From Hyparrhenia diplandra (lineage: Eukaryota; Streptophyta; Magnoliopsida; Poales; Poaceae): a stretch of DNA of 64,000 nucleotides. Below, in pieces: positions 1 through 12,932 of the stretch (positions are counted from its first letter, which is position 1; each line of letters begins with the position of its first letter). The stretch covers positions 1 to 64,000 of the forward strand of contig JADLZK010005494.1 in the NCBI GenBank assembly GCA_015847255.1. The letters are read 5' to 3'. The notes under the pieces are model-generated. The model searched no databases, was not told the origin of the DNA, and worked only from the letters and a program-made list of their open reading frames with translations. The position numbers and the translations under genes are program-made.

Positions 1-263
1 TGTTACCACATACTGCACCTTAGATCATTGCTCCATGTTGCATGATCATGTCCAATGACACTAGAAATGACAACAGTAAAATTCTGCATGTTGCATGATC
101 ATGTCACATGTCAACTTACACCTAGATAATGTATCTAGACACAGTAAAACCCATGTATCTAGAAAAGATAAAAGGAGAGTACATGTAAACACTGGAAAAT
201 AGGACAAATATTCCCCCCATGACATTGTTGCTCTGGAATACATTGTCCTACCAGCTACAGTGA

Positions 264-3200
264 TCATGGAGTAACCCATGCACCCTGGAACAGTTGGCTT
301 ATTGTTTTTCCCAAGATCCATTCCAAATCTGACGGGGAAACAGGTATCTTGCCTGCAACAAGAGAAATTGCCTCCTTTCCTCCTTTGTAGCCACATTCAG
401 GAACAACGTGGGAAATCACTGGAGACATGTTCAGAGCATATTTAATCCATGGCAATAGTGTTCGCACCAGAGGATGAAGGAATTATATTATTTCTATATT
501 CAATATTAGATTTCTTTTACTTTCAGTGAGGAGCATCGAGTATGTAATTGCTGCTGGAGTTTCTGTGGTGATTTGACACTTGTTTTCCACAAACAGGCAC
601 TTTTTTGAGTTTTCAAACAGGCACTTTTAAAGAGTAATATCAATTTAAACTATCAGTGGGTCTGTGAATTCACCTTCCCCACATTATCTTGACATCCATA
701 GTGAGATATCCCACGGAAAGAAGCTGAGCAGTGTCTTCATATGGATATGGCTCTCTCGTGATGCGGAAAAGAGCACTGTATTTGACATAAACCTGTTAAA
801 GTAATGCATCATGGCTTTAGAGAAAGTATAGTGATACCAAAACACAAAGTACCAGTGCACTACTCCCATCCGTTTCACAATGTTTGCCATTCTAGAATCT
901 TTTTCTCAAATTACTTATCATTCACACATTCCAAAGCAACATTAACTCTCCCTCCCACAGGTCGAGTTTTATTAACTGCGCACCATTAATCAATGTAAGC
1001 TGCAACACCTGATCACATACCCCTAGCCAAATGCACCAGCCAATGGTATGGAACCCATTAAGGACAGCGATATATTTATACTTTTCCCGTAAGAGATTGA
1101 CTAGAATGACAAATATTGTGACAGAGAGAGTACTAGCTAGGCAACTTCTGCTACAATCTGGCACTAGGGGTCAGTTTTATTCTTGACGCAAGTACTTGAC
1201 AATAAAATCAGGTCAGGTACTGCTCTAACAAAATAATGTTACAGTCCCATGATCTCTGAAAGCAAAACCCTTGGGGTGCATGATCATATTCATCTGCTAA
1301 CAGACAGATATTTCTTACATTACCTGTGGAATCTGGATAGTAGAAATGAAGATAATGTCTTCTTCTTCTTCGCTCCTGTATGTCAATGCAACACATAAGC
1401 TACTATAGGCTATAATACATTCCTGCAAAATATGAACAAGCAAAAACAAAAGCTTACATTGGTGGCTTGCAGAAACCCATATGATCAAAGATAACAGTAG
1501 TTGCAGGATAATCCCTACACAGCTCCTCTATTTCTTGAATATATGGAGCAATTCCCTGCATATAAAAAGAACAAAAGAATAGTAATATAACTTAAACTCA
1601 GTAACAAAAGAGCACAGTTAAATCCCTGTTACTTTAAATTCGCATGAAAATTTATTTCTGCAGATGCAGATGAGAGGAGTTCTCATAAAGCAGCATCTAA
1701 CCAGACCTTTGTATAATTAACAGGGCTAAGGAATTTGTATTTCTGGTTTTGATTTCCTCATTTATTTTTAGCTCTAGTGGCACCACCTGACAATATATAA
1801 TAACTCTTTGTCCACATGTGAATCTTCTCTTAAGGATGTGAACATATTGCTCTGTCAGAATTTCAAACTCCTATAGTAACTGCACGTGATACATATTGGA
1901 GAGGAATGCATCTCTACCTTCATTGCCACTATTGCAACCGGTGCTCCAAGCTCTCCTGCCTTTGAAAATAATGACCTTCCAATCTCATTGGTCATCTGTT
2001 TGGTATTTGAAACAATTTGTTTTTCCTTCAGGCCACATTGATCATCAATCCCAATTAATAAGGAAGTAGAGGAACAATGTTGCTCATCCCTATTTGCAAA
2101 ACCTTTTGACCAGATGGCCATAATAAGATTGCTGAACCTTACCACAGCACGTGTATTTATTTCTCCTGGTGATAAGCGAAGGGACTGCATATTAGAAAAT
2201 AGAGAATGGATGATTCCTGTTGTGTTAGAAGAAAACTCCGTTAGAGAGGTTACTTGTACAGTCCAGGTGTTCAAGCAGCTTTAATCACTCCCATCATCTG
2301 CAGGATTGGCAGGAGCAACAGCCAATGAACTTGGATGGGTATTTCTTTCAACACACTACAGAGAAATAGAGGAAATGATTACTGATATAGTCATATATGA
2401 CTAATTCAGGTGGTCTCGGATTGGAATGGAACAATGCAAGAGATCTTACACCTAGTTGTCAAAAGAATGATCAAACGCCTTATATATGATTAACAGGTTG
2501 AACGATCAGAGCCGCCCACTCCAGCTTCATACTCATACACTAAAAAGAAAAGAGGAAATTCCTCAAAAACAGTTCACTAATCAGCAGCTCCCCATGGATC
2601 CAAGTCTTCTGAGTTTCAACAGGCTAACATATGAGATGCATGATTGATTATTGTGGTTTAGTGAGACCACATAATAATACTAATACAGTCTCAGACTAAA
2701 TTTTCAATAGCAAGTTCCAATAGCAATGGGATAGAGGAGGAGCATACAGCTAAGATGGCACTGATGGGTTGGAGTAGGTCCACACACGCTTTGTTGAGAA
2801 AGCGGATAATCCACCAGCTGAGATCAATGTATATATGCTGCAGTGACGACCTATCCTCTTCCCTTCATTCTGCCATGGTGCCAATTTCATGAATTTTTGT
2901 TTTTCAAGGAGCGTGTATGAGCACATATTTTTCAAGAAGGTTATAGGTTAGCAACTACGAGCGGGGTTGTGACTTGTGATTTGTGAAGCATGGAACCCAG
3001 AGGAAAGCCTCCACACCACAGCAGGCAAAGCTATGGAGCTCAATAAATTATTAGGAACCCTCACGCCTCACTCGATGGTGTGCCAAAGCAACAAATCAGC
3101 TCTTAGCCACTTCAGCCGGAACTTCCAGCCTTGAGGCATGAGCGTGACAGCAAGAGCATGAAATCTAGATCACACCTGATCTGGTGGGGATTTATGTGAT

Positions 3201-3770
3201 TTAGTTAGTGAAACATCGGTAGATTGGAAGATTTCAGGTTCTCTGACCATACTGTGTACGATTTCACCTCACACGGATGAAAATGCGCCTCTACCAATCT
3301 AATGAGCCCTCCGCTCCAAATCACCACTTTCGCTTGCATACATCGATTTCAAGCATGATCCTGCTATACACATGCCTGGGGATACATCTGCAAGCTCCAA
3401 AGCCGAACTACAATTCTGTAACTATGAGTATCAACAGTGCGGAAACAACTCATTCCGGCTGCCTATGGTCAGTGAGACTCTGCCATGAAACGAACAGGCT
3501 CACGGCAAATTAACCTCAAATGCAGATGAGAATAGATGCGGCATTTCTCAAGTTCTCTGACTGACCTCGAGCGTCGTCGTCGCCACGCAGGCGTGGGTTC
3601 CTGGCCTGGGAAGTACGGGAACTCTTCCTTGGCCTGCGCGGATAGAGTTCAGAGTCACAGGTGAAAAAAACCGCCGCCGACAATTCTCTACCCGGCCTCA
3701 CCAATGACTGCCTGGCGCTCCAGACATGGAGGTGAGAGTCGTGATGACCTTGCAGGAAAGGAAGCAGAAG
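264..3770 (-). pseudogene. Amidohydrolase-related (TIM-barrel) protein, frameshifted
   Basis: Recognised as a plant metal-dependent amidohydrolase-family protein from its conserved blocks, in order on the minus strand. DSHLHVW lies at 3720-3740. FPYFPGQEPT followed by RGDDD in another frame is at 3570-3640. DEAGV and LIVQPVNH are at about 2470-2540, and YPSKFIGC at 2281-2357. MTNEIGRSLFSKAGELGAPV is at 1916-2000, IEELCRDYPATTVIFDH at 1457-1560, KYSALFRITREPYPYEDT at about 690-800. The clean C-terminal exon with VVPECGYKGGKEA and DLEWILGK ends at a stop at 264-266. At least five one-base shifts interrupt otherwise good blocks, including one in the RFNPYLWP-like stretch near 2120. Exon order and long introns are kept, so this is a decayed gene copy or a real gene with many base errors, not a processed copy. 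Family recognition is from memory; substrate is unknown. Confidence 0.72.
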
Positions 3771-3940
3771 AGAAGCCATGGCGGCGGCAATGGTGGTGGT
3801 GGTGGAGAGGAGCAGTCGCCTCCTCAAGCGTAATGCGAAGGAGGAGGTCGCGGGAGGCGGTGATGAAGGGGACAGGAACCTGCACCACGGGCAGCCACAA
3901 CCGCTGGTGTTGATGACGATAAAGCCATAGAGGGCATCTG

Positions 3941-3997
3941 GAGGGCATTCCTTTTTTTTTTTTTTTTTTTTTTGAACTTAATCTTTGAGGGCATTCC
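3941..3997 (-). mobile_element. Tiny poly(A) retroposed fragment with 11-bp target duplication
   Basis: A run of 22 T (3952-3973) plus 13 bases is bracketed by the direct repeat GAGGGCATTCC at 3941-3951 and 3987-3997. Read on the minus strand this is a very short 3' tail ending in poly(A), the footprint of an L1-type reverse-transcription insertion. It lies just upstream of the first recognisable amidohydrolase exon. Confidence 0.6.
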
Positions 3998-3999
3998 TA

Positions 4000-6360
4000 G
4001 TACACTATTGTTGTTGTTGACGATGATACTTGGAAAAAAAAAGTGTTATAGCCAAGTTAAAATAGCGGTTAGAAGCAAATGCTTAATGCCGGACAATACA
4101 AGCAATAACCTAACCCCCACTAAAATCTATAAATTCACCATCATAAAACATTACATCATCAATTTGCCGATGGTTCTCAAGCTTCATTCCATTGGTTGTT
4201 AGTGGACGCGACACGTCAGATAGTTTCAGCAGCAGGTTACGGGCATACTACAAATGTATTCTAATGTGATGGGCCAAAGCTTTGAGTCGCTGCGCCATCC
4301 ACGTTTTTGCCTCGCTTTCACAGCCATTATTCCATTCTAATGTGATGAGGTCAAATGTTTTGGCGAGGAGCCGTGAAAGTTTCGGCGGACCTAAAAACAA
4401 TCGCTTTTTTCAAGCGACCTAAATTGAACAAGTTGTAAAAGTTTAAGGATGAGGACAACCATTTATGTAGTTTTGGAATAAAAATGAGCCGAGTTTGAGG
4501 ACAAAAAACAACTATTTTCATAGTTTAGGATTAAAAAACCGCTTTCTGGCAATAGTTCAAGGACGAACTTGGGCAATTACGCTATTCTGATTCTCTAACA
4601 AAAAATTAATTAATTGCCTATGAGAGATAATTTTGTCCTCTTAGTTTATTTTAGAGAATCATTTTATAGAATATCTTCACCCAAAACTATGAACCACATC
4701 TTTTTATCACATAAATTTTTTAGAAAAAAGTCTTTGTTTAATGGAATTTAAGGCCCAGCTTGTCTAGTTAAGGAATCGGCTGGTAATGAAATCGCGGATC
4801 AGTGGTCTTGAGTAATCCAAAATCGAGGAACCGAAGATCGAGATGGAAATCGAATATTTTTTCGGCTCCTACTGAAGGCGGCGAGTGAGATCATGGAGAA
4901 CCGCGTTCGTTGTACGCGTGCGTGCGTGTGGGCGAGCGACCGGCCTCGCACTCCGCAGACGTTTCCTTCTGTGTTTCTCTGCTTTATCAGAAGTTGATAG
5001 ATGAGACACGCAAGCGTGCGATTATTTCGTTCTTTTGTTTTGCCTTGCATTCCACCTGTTCGATAAAAATGACCGTGAGAACGCAAGTTTTTACATATAA
5101 ATATATAAATAACCTGGATACTTGTCCGTGCATGGATGCAAGAAGCGGAACTTTTCAACTCATGTATAAATTAAGACAAGAGTTTTGATTTTGAGATGAA
5201 CTGTTCATGGTTTTCAGAAATCCATGAAATGGTATCTCGATCTCGAGGACTAGACTTGACGCTTTGAGTTTTGATTGCAACTATTAGTAGGCTGGATTCA
5301 TTGACCCCTACTTCTAGGGTCCTTTGTGCAACTGATTTTATTTAACACAGTGCCTGCCCTAATAAATCAACTGCCTGTAAACAAATTGAGCAATACAAGA
5401 GTTGGATGGCAGCTGTGGAGCGCAATGGCATCCAGGCCAGATCTACTGCAGATGAAGATTGGTGGTTTCTTGACTGTCAAGTATGAATAGTACTAATCCT
5501 TCAGGTACTGTGTCGCTTGAGCGCCACTCCGGCCTGATATTTGCTGACTTCGCGCCAAGCTTTCATATCTATCTGCACGTGGAAGTCCTTGTTGCTACCT
5601 AAATTCCAGGGGAGAACACATGAGGGGTCCGGACCTGTACGGCTGGTGGCTATGATGCCCACTACCAGTCTCTGATTAACTTTTGTCATGTCACAGTAAA
5701 GACAGGGCTCAGCCCAGGTATTCTAAAAAAAGCAATACTAAATCGATCACCTAACATAAGCTGTAGATGTCTGAGCTCAAAACACGATCCAGTAAAGCAT
5801 ACCTGGGAGTTTCGACTTGATCCAAAAATTCAGCTATCAAGGTAATTCAAGCAGCCCTGGGCATGTTTCATTTATATATGTGTTCCTTTCGATTGTATGC
5901 TGATTTGGAAGAATTCATATACAATATTAGTTATCTAACATAATACTCTCTCTCTTCCATGGTTTAGTCTTATGTCACCTTGATAATCAAAAATCAAGTA
6001 GACTTATCACGAAAGTGGGATTGGATGCCCTACATACATTGTCTTCTTGTTGTTTGTTGATCATGAGAAAAGATACAGTAAAAATATCTTTTAGTTATAT
6101 TGAAGTGTTAAAATTTATATATTACTGTTTTTATTGTTAGCCTCAGTTCTTTGCTACATTTTAGATGGTAAATATCTCTTTTGTATAAAACTTAGTATCC
6201 AGATCCTTTACTCTTATTTCTGACTGGTTGCCCATAATGCTCAACATAACACCATAAGCTAAATTCCTGCTCTCTAATGAGATGACCTCTTTTCAATTCT
6301 TGGCTTCGTACTGAGTTGATTGCCATTCAGTTGTTTGCTCTACCACTGAAGTTGGTGTAA
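4000..6360. other. Intergenic stretch without a recognised gene
   Basis: No protein family is recognised on either strand. The longest open frames are about 60-120 codons and lack conserved motifs. The sequence is AT-rich with a mildly GC-rich patch at 4800-4990. It separates two minus-strand decayed genes and probably includes the remote promoter of the amidohydrolase copy and the 3' flank of the ABCC copy. Confidence 0.5.
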
Positions 6361-6361
6361 C

Positions 6362-8135
6362 CTTGAGTACACCTTGATGAGCCTGGAGAACTCAGAGTTC
6401 TTGTTATTCAGTAGTTTTGATGGGTGTGTCGTATTCTACAATCCTTCCTGCCCATCATGAACAGTAGGGATTTTAGTATCACTGCAGCAGTGTGTCCACT
6501 AACATGCAGAGGATGTGTTGGGGCTTACCTTCACTGAAGACAAGAATGAGATCGCTGTCAACAACTGTGTGAATCTGTGCGCCACCGTGAACACCGTACT
6601 CCCAGAAACTCGACCTAATGGTTTCTGGATAATTGCATCTGTGGAGGAGTCAACTGAAGCAGTTGCTTCATCGAGTACGAGGACATTGCTTCTTTAGCAG
6701 AACCCTTCAAGGCAGAACAGCTGCCTTCTGGCCCACGCTCCAGTTCCCTTCCATTCTCGCACAACTACAGGTATTAGCCCCATTTTTATTATAGTCACAA
6801 AAGAATCCTATCTACACATTATAGTTACTTCACATAGCCACTGCACCAGAAAGGGTAAATTACCTGTTGAATACAGCTTCTTTTGGGCTTTGTCGAACTA
6901 TATGACCAAGCTGGCATTGGTCCAATACCTGGAGTTAAGAAAACCAATTTTCTGATCAGGTGCCTTCTCCCTCTATTCACATGTTTCTCTGCGGGCAAAC
7001 CTCTTGTTCAATTGTATATCAATATAGATTGTAATTTTGGATCACATTGGTTAAAAAAACTAGGCTGGTGGGGGAAGACCGCCTTCACAGGTGTTCATGA
7101 TGGCTTTAGGTCGATGTTGTTTCTTTTTTTTTCACAAGAGACAAATGTACTTTAATTTTCTACTGGGTTGTGTGGGTGTGCGTTGTAAGTTCTAAGGGTT
7201 CTTGTCCCTTTTTTCTTCTTCTAATATAAAGATATTCCACTTTTTGTGTCACAAAAAGACCCACCATAAGCCTTCAACCGACCAAGAAACTACTTGAATC
7301 CTTATAGTACAGACCGTGAGAGCGCCACATCGCAACCAACCACCTGGTTTGGTGCCTCGCCACCACCCCCTGGTAGGGTCGCAGTGCTCACATTGGCTGA
7401 CTGTCGCCATTACCATAGGCCAGTTCCCTACCATATTTCATGTGTTGCCAGTGAGGAAGATTTTTAACTAACCTTGAAATTCGTTCCAACAGGGTCAAAC
7501 CTGACACTAAGGTAAGCTACTCATGAGTCACCTCTTTTGCTATCAAGTTGGATATAAATTCAAGAAAACTTTGGCATTGCTTTGGTTACTATTTGCACTT
7601 GTAGTCTTGTACTATACAACGATTATATGTGTTTCCCCCATTCCAGCTTCAATCTTTGCTATTTACTGCATGTTCCTTGATAGATAAGCACAATCACTGG
7701 GAATCACATTCACATTACATTATCTCTTATTCGTTTCACTGAAGATATTTTAATATTTGTTTAGTTGTTCGGTAACATAAAAAGACTTAGCCTCTATTCC
7801 ATATAGTAAGGTTTTCTTTTTATCATGATGGATTTATAGTTAATTTAGTTACCTCCCACACACGTTGATCAGAGTACTCGCTAGTGGACTGGTTCCCTCT
7901 CACTGTTCCTCAAAACATAGTTGATCCTGTGGAATGATGCTAAGTCTGCCCTGCAAATCATGCAGCCCAATTTTGCAAATGTCAACATCGCTTTATTCTG
8001 ATTGTCCCTTTCCCCGTGGGTTCAACGATTCGAAAAAAGTGCTTGATAAAAAAGTTGACTTTCCACTACCAGTACGTCCTACAATCCCCACCTTCTTCCT
8101 TCCTGGAATTATACATGATATGTTCTCAGTATAGA
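6362..8135 (-). pseudogene. ABCC pseudogene part: second nucleotide-binding domain
   Basis: Walker A GIVGRTGSGKST is readable at about 8055-8095, followed by the DVDICKIGLHDL and LSIIPQD region up to about 7920. The stretch matching the SDQRVWE segment is near 7860-7900. The Walker B and D-loop LDEATASVDSST lies near 6650-6700, then FTVAHR with a shift into VVDSDLILVF at 6540-6600. The extreme C-terminus (NSEFSRLIK) is at 6365-6400. A spacer of about 1 kb (roughly 6900-7860) separates the two halves and has no recognised coding; its 7130-7240 part resembles the 3' end of a plant LINE only loosely. Confidence 0.8.
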
Positions 8136-8849
8136 TGGGAGATGCTCTGCATATCGCACCTGTAAAGCATAGCTACACATTAGATGTCTCTATGTGAGTA
8201 GATGAGACAAAATACAGAATAAATGTTCCCCTTGATTTATATAGAAAATAAAAGGTATGAGACATTTATTTGTATATGGCTTCTATGTCTGTGTCTTAAA
8301 TTTAATGTTTTTTTCTGTCTTTTTTCTGTCAAAAAAATGTTTTTCTGTCTTGACTATTCAGCATTTTTTTTTTTTTATATAAATATATCAAGATATCAAG
8401 ATTTGTTGTGCAACAGAAACAACCACAAATCTGTTGTTTACTGTTTTATTGTCTGTCTTTTTTGGGATATTCTAATTCTTCTCTGATAAATAGATGAATG
8501 TTGCTGGCAACATCTGCAATCCAGTTAACCTTAGTTTGAGCATGTCACTATTCAGCTTTAAATTTATGCAAAAGTGAATTTTTTGGTCAAGTCAGGAATA
8601 CTTTTTTAATATTTGTTGGTTAATAGCATTGTGTTTTTGCAGCTTTGCACATGCATATTCTGATTACTTGCACTCATATTAGTTCATCATTCATGATTCT
8701 TGTCACATACCCCAAGCATCTTATATTGATAGTTCCATCTTGTGGCCAGCTATTTGTGGGCGATTGTATCTATTATTAGAGGAGCCTCACTAGGTATCCT
8801 TTTGAGTACTGCAATAGTCTTTCTACTGATATCATTTTGTTCTCTGTTC

Positions 8850-10240
8850 TGCTAACGTTCCAAATCCCATAGACATCAACTGATAGTTGAGGTTCAATGC
8901 ATAAGTCACTGCAAGTCCAGCAATGCCTGCATGTGCAATTATATTAGTTTGACAAATTTCTAAACTTAGGACAGGTTAAGGCTTCTTTAGTCACCAAGAG
9001 CTTTGCATATACATCTTACTTGGGTTCAATAAACCTTCAGGAAGGCTGACTAGTAGAGTCAAACAAACTGCAAAGACAAGGTTGGACAGCATGGCTAGCC
9101 CTGAGAGAAAGCCACTGCATGGAAGCCATGTTATGGAACCATGGTCTGGAAATGGTCTAAAAAAGACAAAGGTTTTCTTTTTCTGAAACGATCTTTCTGT
9201 CCATATGCTCTGATACTCGATGCTCCTGAAAGTGACTCTGCAAAAAATGGTGTAGTATGGGCGCCCTTTGAATTTTTATACAAACGCGCCAGCTCTCTCT
9301 TGCTGCTGGGGGATTTGGTAGTGCTGCACATTGTACATAAGTATGGATTCAGAGTAATACTATTAAAGCTTCCTAAAATGCTTAGTTTCAGTATTAGCCA
9401 ATTGTACAATGATAAAGAAGATCCAAAATTATATCTAAATAAATATTTCTTTTCAAATCCATACTTGATACAGGAAGCAGAGTACTGTCACTGGAACCAA
9501 GATGGCAAAAACTGGCCATGCAACTTGTGACATGAGCACCAATGGTACCCAGGATTTGTATGACCGAAAGCAAAGGACCAGCTAAGCTTGTTTGCTATGT
9601 CCAGATCCTAGAACACTTTGGTCACTGGAGGCCTGTTACACACAAAAACAGACACTAGTTAGTTAGTACTTTTAGTATTGTGTGGGCATGTGATGTGCTA
9701 TGAAATTTTCATATAAACTGACTCTGTTTAAAATTCTGCCAGTAGGTGTCAAAGTCAAAGAAGGACATTGGGGCACGCAGGATTGCAGCAGGTCATGTTC
9801 TTGAAGAACTTTTCTGATGTTAGTAAACCAATAAGTGACGTGACCATGGTGCGGGGCAAGATACATAGTGCACTTCCATAGATAGTGCTATATACACAGA
9901 GAGAGAGGAGGTCTAATCCAACAGTTGGGGTGGTTTCGGATGATGGGAGGGGATGCCCATGCTATCCAATAGTTACTTGCTATCTGAAATATTTGGAACA
10001 ATAACTGTGCTGCAATTATTATTGGAACTAAGGCACCACCATAAACTGCCCTTAGGTACGTCAGTAAACTTTGTGCCAATGCTTCCCTTTTCTCTCTCCT
10101 CATCTTGTGTTAACCTCCCCTTGTCACTGATGTCTTGCGATACATTTTTGTACTAACTCTTGCTTTGTTATGCCCTGTAGCTGAACATCAGTTTCCTTCT
10201 CTGTGTTGAATTCATCCCTCAATATCTGCTAATTTCTGGT
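8850..10240 (-). pseudogene. ABCC pseudogene part: second membrane domain
   Basis: Readable blocks on the minus strand include YLRAVYGGALVPIIIAAQ and IFQIASNYWIAWASPP at about 9940-10060, and TPTGRILNRVS at about 9725-9760. RELARLYKNSKGA and SLSGASSIRAYGQKDRFRK fall at 9190-9300, LTLLVSLPEGLLNPS near 9030-9075, and GLAVTYAL near 8895-8930. These are typical of the second transmembrane domain and its cytosolic coupling region. The helix between SMGSAL-like and SEKFFKN-like motifs is split by shifts around 9770-9880. The region before 10060 holds TEKETD and GITKQE linker motifs. Confidence 0.78.
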
Positions 10241-10289
10241 GTATCTGATGATGTTCCGCTGGAGTTATTGGCATTCATGACAGATTCAA

Positions 10290-11110
10290 GAGCCTGGCTA
10301 TGGGCTCCTACCATTGATTGAATCCTTTGTTCTTTTGAAGGAGCTCATCAAATTTCCCTCTCTGCACAATCTTTTTCCGCCCTGCATCACCTGTAAACTT
10401 ATATCCACATGGTTAGTTACTTTGCAATTTCAATCTTTCGACATGAGTTGACAAACAAAAAGGAGTTTTAAGGCACCACCTACCAATATAAGATCTGCAG
10501 CTGGAAGAAAATCGACTTGGTGGGTCACATACAGGACTGTTTGTCTTTAAAGATTCCCATGACACAGTCCTGCAATACAATTATTTATTTGCTTAGAATA
10601 TGTACTGTTGTTGCTGTCATAAAGTCCTAAATGATTAACTTATCAAATTCACAGTGCATAAATATATTTATGCAGATTTTGGGACCAAAAAAACAAACCT
10701 TGAAAATTTTGCTTCCAGTATGAGCATCTACAAAAAATAAAAAGGATCATCAAACAGGTAAATATCTGCATCCTCGTACATGGACCTTGCAATTTGAATT
10801 CGCTGCTTCTGCCCACCACTCATATTAATTCCTCTTTCACCAATCTCTGTCAAATCTCCATTGGGAAGCAAGTCGAAATCTTTTAGTCAGTGCACAAGCA
10901 TTTATTACCCTTTCATACTTTTCATCATCATATGGGTTTCCAAACAGGAGAATGTTGTCCCTGATGTTACCAGATAGGATCCAGGCAGTTTGAGGAACAT
11001 ATGCTTTGCTCCCACAGCCCTGACAGACCCATCTCGCTTTGGCATTTCCATGAAGTAGACTGGATTTTCCAGAGCTGACCATCCCACAGATAGCTACTTT
11101 CATCCCTCTC
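10290..11110 (-). pseudogene. ABCC pseudogene part: first nucleotide-binding domain
   Basis: MKVAICGMVSSGKSSLL opens the cassette at 11103; the usual motif is GSGKSS, so the second Walker A glycine is serine here. About five codons are missing directly after it. AYVPQTAWILSGNIRDNIL follows, then YERVINACALTK. After one extra base the frame continues with DFDLLPNGDLTEIGERG, INMSGGQKQRIQIARS and EDADIYLFDDPF at 10740-10890. The SAVDAHTG D-loop is damaged near 10710-10730. THQVDFLPAADLILV appears in a shifted frame at 10490-10545 and KFDELLQKN at about 10350. Confidence 0.82.
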
Positions 11111-11269
11111 TTTTACACACTAACTGTACATCTGAGAGTTGAACAAGTGGTCCCAAGCTCCCAGCTGAATGTTCCCTGATCAATCTCCACGTCATAGCAT
11201 GTGTGTCTTCTCTTTGGCACCGTAACTGCATCACATTTCAGTTCTTCTTCCTGCAGGTACTTTGCCATC

Positions 11270-12932
11270 TATGGCTGATACTTTCCTGGAGCAAACACTG
11301 AAAGCAAGTCAGGAAGTGTGAAGATTGGATCTTGTAGCATCCGGAATGTTGCAGAGGCAGACAAAACACTACCAGTAGTAAGAGGAATCTCCATCAATAT
11401 GCATGAACAAAAGTTACACAGGATATGAATGCAGGTGCCCCAAAATACTAGTGATGTCAAGCTGACAACCTCGCAGATCTCCATAGCGGAAACCTGTACT
11501 CTTCATTCCTTAAAGCCTCTATCTTTTGAAGGTACTGTATCCGTAACTGGAGTTTCAGTATTTTCATGCTCTTAAGAATTTCTGTTGTCGCCTTCATTCT
11601 CTCATCTTTAGCAGCCCATGATCTTGGCTTTACAACCTTTGCATTCTAGTTGAGTGGAATATTGCAAGCCATTACTGCCATTTGTTGCTTAACTAAACCA
11701 GCCCGAGCCCCAGCCCTAGATTTCGATAAGAGAACATAGACAGCTAGAAAGAGTTGAATGGGTAGCATCCATGTAACGGTTTTGTGTACCATAAATCGAA
11801 TCCGTTGTATATCTACATCCATATAGTTTATGATCTCCACTGGTGTGTTTCTGCCTTGAACTGAAGGATAACTGAAGTCCCTTTTGGTAGACGTGGGATA
11901 CCAGAGCAGCTCGCAGCCGCATCCCAAGCTGTTGAGCTCCAAACCACCACTGACTATCCGCTATTGTTTCCACTACTTTGGCACTTAGAATAGCTAAAAA
12001 GCTATAAGGTAACCTCTTACATGTCCATATGGCCTATCTCCTGCAAGGAACATTATGAAGTCGTTAATCAGTGATGGTCCAACATAGGAAGCGCTGGCAC
12101 TTAACACAGCAAGTCCTGCATTAAATCCATTGCTTTCTGACGAACAGATAGGAACATTGCTTTTTATATATTGATGATGTACTTAAACCATGCCTGAGTT
12201 CAACATCATCTATGATCTTTGTAAACGAAACAGAGACGAACTTGGCAGAGTCTTTCCCATCAAGATCTGGGACATCATTCTTATCTAGAGGTTTCCTGTA
12301 TCCAGTAGCTATGATAGGGTTCATCCAGGAGAATGTGATACGTTGTAGAATACCTGCCCTTCCGTATTGACATAGCCTGTCAGCTTCCATCTCCTGTGCT
12401 ATAGATGGGATCCTAAGTGGCTCTGTTATGCTGCTATCTGTGCAGGTGATCCTGATCCCTGTTTCTCCTCTGGCTGAAATTGCAAACAGATAAGCACAAA
12501 GGCAAAAACTGAACAGATTGATCCATTCTTCATATCCTATGTGTTCATATTCCAATAAAGTTGACCTGAGATCGAACCCCCACCCTGGCAGTTGTTTGCA
12601 GAAAGTTGAATATCCACCATGTTCGAATTATCAACGGTAGTTTAGTAGATTTTTGTTTCCTGGAAACTGAATGCTGCTACTGACAATATTATCCAGGATA
12701 ACACCTGCAAACATTCACTTAGCATGCAGTGCAGATATTTGCAATTACTTAACTTTTTTTGTGTAACTGCAAAAGTAATAACTGCAAGACATGAGTTGTT
12801 AACGTAAGCAAGCAGCAAGCTTTTGGTTGCCTGGTATGATAAAGTCAGCTTTATGTCTCTATTCTCTTGGCCCTGATATGAATGCTTATTGCTCTCAAGG
12901 GTTGAAGTTTTCAATCTTTGCTCACACACCAT
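11270..12932 (-). pseudogene. ABCC pseudogene part: N-terminal and first membrane domains
   Basis: The best preserved open stretch is 12121-12555, with HIGYEEWINLFSFCLCAYLF, ITEPL, YGRAGILQ, ITFSWMNPIIATGY and KPLDKNDVPDL. It continues with ASYVGPSLIND near 12060-12110, RLRAALVSHVYQKG at about 11880, then a shift to IINYMDVDIQRI near 11830 and WMLPIQLFLAVYVLL near 11750. The linker and later helices follow at 11270-11640. Residual TMD0-like sequence reaches about 12930. Frame changes separate nearly every block. Confidence 0.8.

Larger units (their letters stand above)
6362..12932 (-). pseudogene. ABCC/MRP-type ABC transporter pseudogene
   Basis: A full-length plant ABCC (multidrug-resistance-associated) transporter can be followed from its N-terminal membrane region near 12.9 kb to its C-terminus at 6.36 kb. 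These proteins export glutathione conjugates and other organic anions, mostly across the vacuolar membrane, and run to about 1,500 residues. Both ABC cassettes and both membrane domains are in canonical order with introns, so this is a decayed gene and not a processed copy. Frame changes occur every 50-400 bases. There are in-frame stops, for example just after the second cassette's PQD motif. The first cassette has lost several codons after Walker A and carries SSGKSS instead of GSGKSS. No intact product can be made as read. Closest remembered relatives are the grass MRP3-like clade. Sub-regions are listed separately. Confidence 0.85.

Noticed and set aside
6880..7240. Possible LINE 3' end inside the ABCC pseudogene
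   Set aside because: Only a loose resemblance (TGTGTGGG...TTCTAAGGGT, TCTTCTAATATAAAGAT) without a tail or target duplication, so not called as a feature.
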